Below the pieces are notes generated by a model. It was not told the DNA's origin and made no database searches. It saw nothing but the letters and a program-made list of their open reading frames with translations. 64,000 nt of DNA from Cristatella mucedo. Taxonomy: Eukaryota; Bryozoa; Phylactolaemata; Cristatellidae. Shown in pieces: positions 23,522-64,000 of the stretch. The stretch is taken from NCBI GenBank assembly GCA_009760855.2, contig WPIO01000013.1:6884501-6948500 (forward strand), read 5' to 3'. Every line of letters starts with the position of its first letter. Position 1 is the stretch's first letter. The translations under genes and the position numbers were made by a program.

Positions 23522-25565
23522 CCTTGCATCAATGCTGAATTCTGTTCCCATGTATACACCTAGGAGTACATACTAATTGTCGTATGATGAGCCCAGCTCA
23601 GTTTTTGCCGTTTAAATAATCTGTTCACTCTTTTGCCTCACCTTTGCCAGGTTAGTTGACAGACTATTAAACCGCCTGAAACACTCGCTAACAAGGGAGG
23701 ATGCCATAGTTCGCCAACTGAAAATGAACTGCAATTACTCGAGTAGGTGGGTTACCAACAAGTCAAAGCCACCAACACAAGCTTTCTTTACCATCCTGTT
23801 TGCTCTACCGGCTCAGTGGCTGTCGTCGGATGAACCTGTCATGGGCTGTTTTTGTAGGAGCTGCCGAAGGTTGCCGAGCTTGCTGCAGATAAATTTATGC
23901 CTATGCGGGCTGCAGGTAGTCTATCTACATGCTACTCAAGCAGACATCGTATCCGATGGCTATATGCCCCCTATCACCTGTCAAAGGGCTGATGCCCTTT
24001 GCAACTCTAGACTGGCCTAATGCAGATGTGGCACCACCAAATTAGAGCCAGATGGCTTAGTTGCTGCCCTCAGGTGATCGGGCGAGTCAGCTCACACCAT
24101 ACGATCAGTTTCTCTATAAGCGGTCTGCTGCCTCACCCCATGTTGGGAAATGCATCTGCCTTTATAAACTGCAATCGGCCTATTCACTCCAAGTTTGTGA
24201 CAGATAAGCAGTCTGCGCAAGCGTGCTGAGTCTGAGCCGATAGAGGCTCGCCGATCGATACGCTCCGTTCGCTGACGCGAGCTTGTTCAGAGTTCTCTTT
24301 TCCGGATAATAGATGGCATTCCGTGGGCCACGACTTCCGACGAGTCTGCCAGAAAGCGCTGCCTCGGAAGGATCTTGAGGGATGACACGTGGCGATTGTG
24401 CACGTACCTCAGCCGATCCAGACAAGCAAGAACTGCCACTACCACTTGGGCCGAGGCACGGGCTTTGGGCCATCATTACTGCTCCGCTCGACAGAGCGAA
24501 TCACTAGTAGAGTAAGCTGCAGCCGCGTGGTATTTCCGGCTCTGTCCGTGCTCGGATGCTAGGCTGTCTGACCTTCGCCAATCACTTTTTTGTTGACTAA
24601 GTCTTTCCGTGCAGCTGTCCTTATTGCTCCAACAGCTCGGGGGTCGAAGCAGGTTCAAGGGCACGACGGCTCACAAACTAGAAGGTGATGTAGATCAGGG
24701 AGAGAGGGGCACGCCGACTCTATTTTGAATAGCAATATTGAAGCAGCGTGTGTTGAGAGCCAGTCCCAGATTTTGCATTTTTCCAACCTGCCCCCTCTGC
24801 GTGGTCATGTTCCATTGGAAAGTAAGCTGGTCAATCGGTAAACCACAGGACATACACAATTTTAACGCACATAAGCACACAAAGGGTGATTCATCTGGAA
24901 GAAACTGATGCTGTGTGAAGGGAAGAAAGTGGATTTCAGTTTCTTTATAAATGCTGTCAAGGCAGGGATCGGTGCGTTTTGGAAGCTCAGACAGCTAGAG
25001 AATAAAGTTAAAGAAAGTGAGAAATCGAGATCAAAGTTAGTGTGACGATAAATAGATACAATTAGCAACTTCAGGTACATTACATTTTTTTTGCCGGAAA
25101 GAAAAACGAATTTTCCTCTGTAAGTCCGCAAAACCACGAGGACTGAGCAGTGTTACACATGGGTTTTCAGAGTTTTGACTCCAAGCCTAGGCAGCTTTTG
25201 GTGAACTATTGGTAGCCAAAGAAAAAGTGAGAACCATAGCAGAATTTGTAGGAGTTAAACAAAAAAATCCGTCATGGTGTTCGGTTGGCATAAACAGCCC
25301 TAGGCGAGCAGGGTGGGGGGCACTTACATTGGGATGGGTCGGGTGGCAGCTGTATGAGTCAGCTAGTTAATACAACATGCGGCTCACACTGGGTGGTCTT
25401 TATTGCTACCTCAAACAAGATATAGGATGGATATAAATCAATAGAGGGAAAGTAATTCAAGCTAAGCGATTTTTTTTCTGAAAACAGTCGGCTAAATCTG
25501 CTTCATATTCTTAGATAGTGCACCGGAAAAAAGGCAGGAAACACAACACGGAGCACGACAAGCAC

Positions 25566-25650
25566 GATCGATAGGACCGATCCTATCGATAAATCTACAA
25601 TCGATAGGATCGATCGGGTGCTTAGGAGCTTGATCGATAGGGTCGATCCT
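25566..25650. repeat. Cluster of GATCGATAGG inverted repeats
   Basis: Three copies of GATCGATAGG followed by (A/R)YCGATC lie at about 25,566, 25,600 (inverted partner at 25,578) and 25,633. Bases 25,578-25,590 and 25,600-25,612 form an exact 13-bp stem with a 9-nt loop. Every copy holds ATCGAT palindromes. Confidence 0.75.
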
Positions 25651-26329
25651 ACTTTATTGCCGCTTGCTAGAATTTCCGCGAGGCTCTAATTTTGGTCACT
25701 GGAATTCCTAAAGTGATTTCCAAAATATTACTATGTTGTGCATCAATTTTTCTAAGCGGTGGACTATCATTGCATTGCGTTCCATTCTGAGCAAGATGTC
25801 TAAGCTAACACTGATGTGTATTAAGCAAGAATGGTTTGAACACACTGAAATTGCCCTTCTGTCTGAATTTCTGGGCCTTGAACATTTTTTTCCCTTTCAG
25901 CTAAGTAATTTATTCTAAAAGCCTTTTGCTCTTCAGAAGTTTGCTCAATAAGCTGCTTTTATAAGTATACCAATGAATGACTTCCGCATGATCATGGGTC
26001 GCAGAGCAATGAGAAACCTGACTCGATTATGAGTAGGGCTCCGACCATGATAACCGATCATGACATATTCTGATATCGATCTTACAGCGCATGCTTGCAA
26101 TTAGAGAAACCTATATTTTACGTAATTGTAACTGAAGCAAATGGCAGCTAAAAGATCATGTCGAATAACGTCTTTAGTATTAAACTTCAGTAATTCTTTT
26201 CCCGAAGTGCTAAAACTTCCATTTTCTGCTCAGCCTTCCATTACTGTGCTGTTCACAAGTCACAGTCCTTAAATAAAATTAACAAATAATAATTAATAAT
26301 AATAATAATTTAATAAAAAATATTTATAA

Positions 26330-26470
26330 AAATAATTTAATTGTATAACGCCCCAAGAGAACTCAATCTCTATTCAGGTGCTTCAAATATGCCTCGGGGC
26401 TCGAACCCGCGACCTCAGCCAGACCTTGGTCGGGGCGAGCACCTTAACCGCTGGACCAAACCATCTCTAA
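26330..26470 (-). mobile_element. tRNA-derived SINE, family 1
   Basis: The reverse strand reads TGGTTTGGTCCAGCGGTTAA, GTGCTCGCCCCGACC, CGCGGGTTCGAGCCCC (an almost canonical B box), then GCACCTGAATAGAGATTGAG and GGGGCGTTATACAATT. Well preserved. It is preceded in + orientation by an AAT/TAA-rich run that is its 3' end. Confidence 0.8.
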
Positions 26471-27094
26471 AGAAGTTGCTGCATCAATTCTAGTAGCACA
26501 TGCAAAGGAGATACCTGTGATGCCCAAATATTATTTTTTAGTATCGTTGTGGCATTAATAAGCACCAGTTACAGGCTTGCATAGCCCAGTGGGAGGTCAT
26601 CAGGGTGCTTTATAAGATACACAATTGAAAAAGACCAGCAAACTGCAGACTCCAACATATAAAACCAACTCAGACATTTATTGAAGTAAACTTTTTTGAC
26701 CGATATGAACCAGGTCGAATTTGATCTGCTCTCGCGCGAAGCTCAGATTATGCACTAATGCGTCCTGTACTTTAAAATTTTTGTTACCCACTGCCTCGTG
26801 GCTACATTTACACATAATTTATGCTCGATACCTATCTTGTAAAAGCATTCTTCATCATAGTAGTTTTCGCTCGTCATTTAGCAAATTCCAAAGCGATGAA
26901 TGAACTTACAGAAGCTATACTAATGTTTCAATGTCTGTTCAACATCATTTGGCGAAAGCCAGGATAGCCACGTTAAGTGATCAGGGGTAGATTTTTTCCT
27001 TGGGGATAAGATGGATTACCACACTAAACACGTTTTTGAGAAAATGGTCTTTGACATCTAACAAGGAGATTTTTAACCACTGCCCATAGTACTA

Positions 27095-27235
27095 GGTAGT
27101 AATACAAAATTACCGAGTATTCGCCCCAACCAAGGTCTGGCCGAGGTCGTGGGCTCGAGCCCCGTGGTATATGTGAAGTGTCTGAGTAGATATTAAGTTC
27201 TCTTAGGGCGCTATGCAAATGAGTTATATGTATTT
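27095..27235 (+). mobile_element. tRNA-derived SINE, family 1 (head partly lost)
   Basis: CGCCCCAACCAAGGTCTGGC, GTGGGCTCGAGCCCCGTGG, ATGTGAAGTGTCTGAG, AAGTTCTCTTAGGGCGCTAT and an AT-rich end. The A-box region is replaced by unrelated sequence. Confidence 0.7.
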
Positions 27236-28184
27236 ATATTTATTGTATGAATATCTCCAATAAAGGTACCAGCTAACAGGTTTGAAGTATTATAATTTGT
27301 TTGATTTATAATGCCAAAGAGCACGAGAGAGAAATTTAAGTAAAGAGAGAATCATTACTATAATTTACGACGGATCTCCGTATTGGTCTGCTCATAGTGT
27401 GTTGAACAGCGGCAATGAGTAAGAATGCCAAGTATCAAAGAAACCGAACACTAAGTACATTAAGCCTTTCTCAAGAAGCACTGGTAGTCTATTTCTCAAG
27501 TCTACGAAGGTTTAGTTTGACGCAAAGATTTGGATAATGATAATTGGAATCACTATGGATTAATGGATCTGCTTGCCAATATCTTTGCTATCAACTGCTT
27601 TGTGGTAGCGAAATTTTAATTTTAGTGAACAACTAGGCACACATTTTTTATGTTGCAGCCATTCATTAAGATGGTATACTTCACTAAATCTGAAGAGATA
27701 GCTTTGACCTCACTTCGTTAAATGACGAATGTTCAATCATTCGTGAATTTGGAGTAAAATGAGGTCATCGCTCAAAGGTATGAAACGAACACTTTGACTA
27801 AAATCCGCCTGCGGAGATAAAAAAAAAGTTATTTATTGTCTAACTATTCCTTCAAATTTTTTAATTTTAATTTAAGCACTGCAGCATTTATAGCTCGACT
27901 TCTATCAACCTTTTCCGTGACATATAGGACTGTCAAGGTTTAGCTTGCCGGAAATGAGCTCCGACACATCGACCAGCAGACCATAATCCACACTTAAATA
28001 AATCAAGCAACGAGAACCCAGACCGAAAAAAATCATGTCTTCACTCCACATCTTGACCCAGAGCTCTACGTTTGAGAAGTCTTTACCTCAGCCAATCCCG
28101 CGACTTAATAGGATTGAGAGGGGTAAGAATGATCAGCTGCAACATATCTGCACTGGGCGTGTCAGTCAAGGTCGTCGCTCTCGA

Positions 28185-41503
<13,319 letters not shown>

Positions 41504-42092
41504 CACCTGCCCGCCTGCCTGCCTCCTTTCATCGCCGGGTAGCTGTCTGCCGGCAGCAGCAGCTGCTCTGGCCAGTGCTTCGTCACTTGTCAGCACCTCA
41601 TCCCTGGGCGCTCGCGAAGATGACTGCTGCTGGCTGCCACCACGTGATTCCTCCCAGACGTTGTTGCCGGTGTGCTTCCGCTCGTGCGCGAACTAGCAGC
41701 AAGGACGCCATGCCGGAGGCAGCTTGAGACGCCCTGCAGGAGGCCGCCCCGAGCGAGGTCGTCGTGAGCTGCCGACTTGCTGCCGACGCACGCGCGAGGT
41801 TTGCCCATGCCAGATCGGCACCTTCTGTCTGCCTCTTCCAGATCTCTGTCCAGATCCATAGGTTCAGCCGCCGCCGCTGTGCGGCCACTGAAGACCGGCT
41901 GCTCTCTTTCGATTGTTACCGTGGAAGCGCCGTTGCAAACCGGAGGCCGGCGCTGCTGCTGGAATACACAACCCGTCAAAAATGTGCGCCTCGGGCAGGT
42001 GGTCTGCATCTTTGCCGCGCCGCTTGCCGTGCCGTGCGCCAGATGGGGCCGTGCTTCGAGAGAAACAGAGGGCAATAATTACCAAGGCAGTG

Positions 42093-42095
<3 letters not shown>

Positions 42096-42180
<85 letters not shown>
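42096..42180. repeat. (GT)n microsatellite in the convergent spacer
   Basis: About 42 perfect GT dinucleotides lie between the 3' ends of GK and the GH31 gene. Such tracts can form Z-DNA and are highly variable in length. Confidence 0.97.
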
Positions 42181-42181
<1 letters not shown>

Positions 42182-42272
42182 ACGGGCGAGGTTTGGGGGC
42201 AAGACTGGAGAGTGGAGCTGCTTGACAGCAGCCAGTTCGAGTTGCCTTTTAAGTGGTGAGGCGGCAAAGGCG

Positions 42273-42320
42273 TCAAGCAGCCTAAGACAACCGTGGCAAA
42301 CAGTTGCCTTAGGCTACTGC
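42273..42320. repeat. Imperfect hairpin in the convergent spacer
   Basis: AGCCTAAGACAAC (42,279-42,291) pairs with 42,303-42,315 with one mismatch, around an 11-nt loop. A short outer helix of 4 bp follows if a 3-base bulge is allowed. On the reverse strand the mismatch becomes G-U. Confidence 0.5.
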
Positions 42321-42714
42321 TGTCCATTGCACTATTTCATAGCCCCGGTGGCCGGAGTCGGCCGCGGGCAGGGGGCGGACCTGCAGCAGCACACAAGCCC
42401 TCGATCCGTGCATGATGTGCTCACATCTTTTGACTTTTACCGATTTGCATACGAGTTGAACCAGTGATCGGTGGTTCCTACTCAGTCGTTTCTTCTTTAA
42501 CTAGTAATTAACTCTGAGCAGCCCGAATGCAGAGTGATAAAGATTTTCACCGTGCTGGTGGACACTCGTCTGACTCCGGAAGACGCTCACAACCTAGTCG
42601 GACTGCTCTGCTTCCTGCTCTTGCTTCACGCCCGAATGCAGGCTTCTGGCACTCTGAGCAAAGCATCTTAACAACTGGTCCACTCCAGATAAGACAGACG
42701 GTTGAGTCTGGCCA

Positions 42715-42875
42715 CCCTGATTTGGCCCAGTGGTTAGGGTGCTCGCTTGGAAACCAAGGCCAAGGTGAGTGTATTTGATGGCCGAGGTCGTGGGCTCGAG
42801 CCCCGTGGCATATGTGAATGGCCTGAATATAGATTAAGCTCTCATAAGGTGCTATACAAATGAATTATATTTTTT
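42715..42875 (+). mobile_element. tRNA-derived SINE, family 1
   Basis: Head TTTGGCCCAGTGGTTAGGGT, GCTTGGAAACCAAGG anticodon-like stem, B box GTGGGCTCGAGCCCC, then ATGTGAATGGCCTGAATATA and AAGCTCTCATAAGGTGC with a T-rich end. It has a small insertion between the boxes. It sits in the spacer between GK and the GH31 gene. Confidence 0.75.
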
Positions 42876-43977
42876 CTCCCGTCGATCTCAAGAGTCCACC
42901 TGCGATAATAAATATGGGGGGGGGAAGCCCTGCTGATAGGCCCGAGTGGGAGGAGAGGAGGCTGTGCGCAGCTCACTCCCGAGCCAATACCCACGTGGTG
43001 CACGCGGACCTGGGGGCGGGGCGGGGCCGTGCAGCAGGATCGGTTGTCTTGGGAGGTCGAGATTACCCGTGATCTTAAACCCATTTCCTACAGCCTGGCG
43101 GTATTTAGCTAGCACTGAATGCCGCATTCGCCTAGATTACTGTAGTCATTCACAAATGTGAGAGCTATGGAAGTACAGGGAAATAAATCCCAGTTTCTTG
43201 GCGTAAGCTGCTTATAGGACAGTGGGGTCACGATGCGGAAGCGGGTGGCGGAAGCAAGCAGCTGCGGCACCGGCTGCAGTGTGGGCCGCCGCTGCTGCTC
43301 CGGTCACGCGCCCCCAAGACCTAGCAGTGCTTCGAAACCAGCCGGCCACCACAACAACCTTGGCCGAGCATAGGCGCCAGGTGCATTCGCGTGTGGCCAT
43401 CAGGCCACGGATGGACAGAGAACGACCGGGTCACAAGACAGGGCTGCGTGGCGGGCCACACGGCGGCGACACTGCATCTGCTCACGATCTCGGCACGGCC
43501 TGATTCGGCTAAGCAGCAGGCCTTTGCTTCGACACGGAGGCCAACGACAGAGGCAGACCGTGCGTGCGTGCGAGAAGCATGGCCACCGAAGGTCTCTGCT
43601 AAACTCGAAGACAGATCGTTCTCTTCAGTCAGATCGGCGACCGCGTGCACTACAGAGTGCCTCCTCCCCCTCCGTCGTTTCTTAGCCCTCCTGCAGGCCA
43701 GTCGGCTCGCTTCGACCCGAGAGGTCGCGGGCAAAAATCCCCTCGGCACACGTCGACAGCAAGCAGCAGCAGCAGCAGGAAAGTGGCGGAAGAAGAGAGA
43801 TGCTCCTCCCAAATCAGAGCGAGCAGCTGGCCGCGCTGCACTGCCGAAGCCGACGGCGTTACTATGCGCGTGTGCAAGCTCAGCTGCGCCCGCGGCAACG
43901 TCGGCGGCAGACCGACGACGACACGAGGTCCGTCCAAGTGCAGGCAGCTCCATCTGGTGCTATGCCGGCTGGCTGGC

Positions 43978-62376
<18,399 letters not shown>

Positions 62377-62517
62377 CTGCAAGGCGAGAGCGCACGCACT
62401 CACGCCATCGGCGAGCAGCGCTGCCCCCCCTGAAGCCGCTAAGCAGCCGAATGCAGTAGCTGACGTTGACCGATGCACAGCCTGAACTCATCAGTGCGCT
62501 AGGTGACCCGGCTACTC

Positions 62518-62725
62518 TGCTAGCATCGCGCCGACAAGCTCGGTCCAGCGATCGACCAACGAAACCAACGGGCATCTAATAACCAAGGCTCTCCACTCGA
62601 CTCCGGGGCCATCGCTGCCCCTGCTGCTACTGCAGCACCCACGAAGGGAATGGCCTCAACAACACGATCGTTGTCAGGGGGATGCCAATTGGAGACCATC
62701 ATTTGGCAGGGAATCCAGATAGTGC
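62518..62725 (-). CDS. Possible upstream GH31 exon (low confidence)
   Basis: Directly upstream of the first firm GH31 exon the reverse strand is open and reads HPPDNDRVVEAIPFVG and EPWLLDARWFRWSIAG. This resembles the DP-N-R-EVP and F--V-R segments that precede FADQ in GH31 enzymes. I find no fitting donor in the phase needed to join 62376, so this may be coincidence or the junction is elsewhere. Confidence 0.2.
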
Positions 62726-62729
62726 ATCG

Positions 62730-63640
62730 AAGTGCTAAAGGCACTTGAGAGCTTTCAGTACAGTCACTAGGTAACCAAGCAAAGTTGGCCACAGCAAGTA
62801 GGTGCAAAACGGTCGGCAGCACGAAAAGCTAACTCTCTCCACCTTCAACCGCCCTACCTCGAGGCACCACGTGGTGCATGGCTGCATCAAGACAAAGATG
62901 GCCGAGAATAGGCTGCCGCGCTTGGCGACTCACAACTCACATGAGCGCAGGCAGCACTGCACACCGGTAGGCGTGGGTCAGCTGGTGCTTGACACTCAGC
63001 GACACTCATCGACGAGACTCAGTGCCCGTGCTCGGTGCTCAGACAACTGGGAGGGAGGCACAGCCAGGCCGTATACAGCACCAGACCAGCGGCAGGCCAC
63101 GTGATACCACGAACGTGACGCCTCTCACGAAAGTACGCAACTAGGGGATGTGTTATAGCAGTCGGCCAGTGCCGACGATAAATCTTGCAGTTCACCCCTC
63201 TAGCCCAGACAGGCTGTTCGGGTCCGGCTGCCTGGTGAGCACCTTGACCCTCGAGCTGCAGCTGCTCCCTGGTGAGCACCAGCCAGCAGCTGCATGGTCA
63301 AAGGTCACACCGATGGTGCCGGGCAGGGGGCCCTAGAGGCAGCACAGAGAGAAGAAAGATCGAACAGCGGTCGGTCGTCTTGCAACATTAACCGGGAGGT
63401 AATTTCATAGCAAAATCCCGGTGCCCTTAAAAATATTTATGGTATCAGTTCGACTAGTGATAAGGTGACCTGATGCCCCAACAAGAAAAAAGGTCAGCAG
63501 CAGCAGCTCACTCCCAGCGTCTGCAGCGTGGCTGCCTTGGCACCAGACTTGATTGAGCCTGCATTGCATAAGGATATGCCCTTATTAGTGTGCATAAGCA
63601 GTAGCAGAGCCACGGGATTGCAAGGGGGCATTTGAGTCCA
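62730..63640. other. Region expected to hold GH31 5' exons; none established
   Basis: The N-terminal part of the GH31 protein (signal, trefoil, first beta-sandwich) must lie in or beyond this interval. Near 63,190-63,330 the reverse strand has short open text such as VNCKIYRR that recalls the R-H-KIYD block. No trefoil cysteine pattern and no convincing splice pair was seen. Confidence 0.3.
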
Positions 63641-63815
63641 TATGGCAAACTCGGTAAGAAGGTTGCTCTTTACGACCTCGGTTCCAATGTGGTGGGTTGT
63701 TGTTGTGGGCGATCCTTTATTGCCACTGCAAGCGGTGGCGATAGCCTTTAATTAAGGCTCTTCTGCCGATTTTCAAAAGGAAGCTGTTGAATCAGCAAAT
63801 ATTGTTGTACCTGCC
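63640..63815 (+). mobile_element. SINE family 2, head eroded
   Basis: TTTACGACCTCGGTTCCAAT, GTGGGCGATCCTTTATTGCC, GCAAGCGGTGGCGATAGCC, AAGGCTCTTCTGCCG, then GAAGCTGTTGAATCAGC. The body is well preserved and close to 2,235-2,402. Confidence 0.65.
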
Positions 63816-64000
63816 CCTTACAGCGGGACAGCGACCTCGGCGGCCCTCTAGTCCTATGCCCCGACAATCACCAAGGGCAAAATTATGTCTTAATTCCCCT
63901 CGATGAGCAACCACCAATTTTGTGTCGAATAAACACTATGATTTTTCGTTATAATCTTTACTACTTGCAGAACTAGCCCCACCCAAATGAAAATCTTGCG

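Larger units (their letters stand above)
20230..28180. other. Intergenic region without a recognised gene
   Basis: About 8 kb between the secreted-protein gene and GK exon 1. I find SINE copies (20,688-20,840; 21,965-22,115; 22,420-22,600; 26,330-26,470; 27,095-27,235), two inverted-repeat sites (23,493-23,521; 25,566-25,650) and AT-rich unique sequence. Open frames are all under 100 codons and show no domain motifs. Confidence 0.5.

Noticed and set aside
42079-42327. Open frames across the GT tract (Cys/Val and Thr/His repeats)
   Set aside because: Translation artefacts of (GT)n.

Overview
This window is nuclear DNA from an animal, most likely a non-vertebrate metazoan; I cannot name the phylum with confidence. 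Three conserved protein-coding genes are split by GT-AG introns of metazoan type. The introns and spacers are full of CR1/L2-like LINE pieces, two families of tRNA-derived SINEs, a Tc1/mariner remnant, microsatellites and minisatellites. There are no bacterial operons, CRISPR arrays, rRNA genes or free-standing tRNA genes.

Layout. 1-3.2 kb: repeats (LINE 3' ends, SINEs) and a perfect short hairpin. 3,246-11,599 (+): EIF3F in six exons with a 5.9-kb second intron. 11.7-18.6 kb: no recognisable gene, eroded LINE and SINE pieces. 18,648-20,138 (-): a secreted coiled-coil-like protein of unknown family, with a signal peptide, a TATA box, two furin-like sites and a duplicated C-x5-C-R module. 20.3-28.1 kb: no recognisable gene, SINEs and an inverted-repeat cluster. 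28,185-41,503 (+): a complete glycerol kinase gene (GK) in 17 exons, 555 codons by my splice model. Its introns hold a 34-unit 16-bp minisatellite, a Tc1 remnant and a hairpin with the shape of a microRNA precursor. 41.5-44 kb: a convergent spacer with a long (GT)n tract. 43,978-62,376 (-): a GH31 alpha-glucosidase (GAA/MGAM class). Fourteen exons cover the last ~721 residues, including both catalytic aspartates. Its 5' exons are uncertain or lie beyond the right edge. A 2.6-kb LINE copy and many smaller repeats sit in its introns.

The genes do not form a functional cluster. EIF3F serves translation initiation, GK makes glycerol 3-phosphate, and the GH31 enzyme hydrolyses glycogen or maltose. 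The convergent placement of GK and the glucosidase may be chance. I do not see a clearly new multi-gene system. The most unusual items are the GK intron 10 hairpin (35,188-35,260), the unrecognised secreted duplicated-module protein (18,648-20,138), the LINE/SINE shared 3' tail, and the minisatellite with its variants in ordered blocks. All exon borders were read by eye from reading frame, splice sites and family similarity; no alignment or transcript data were available.
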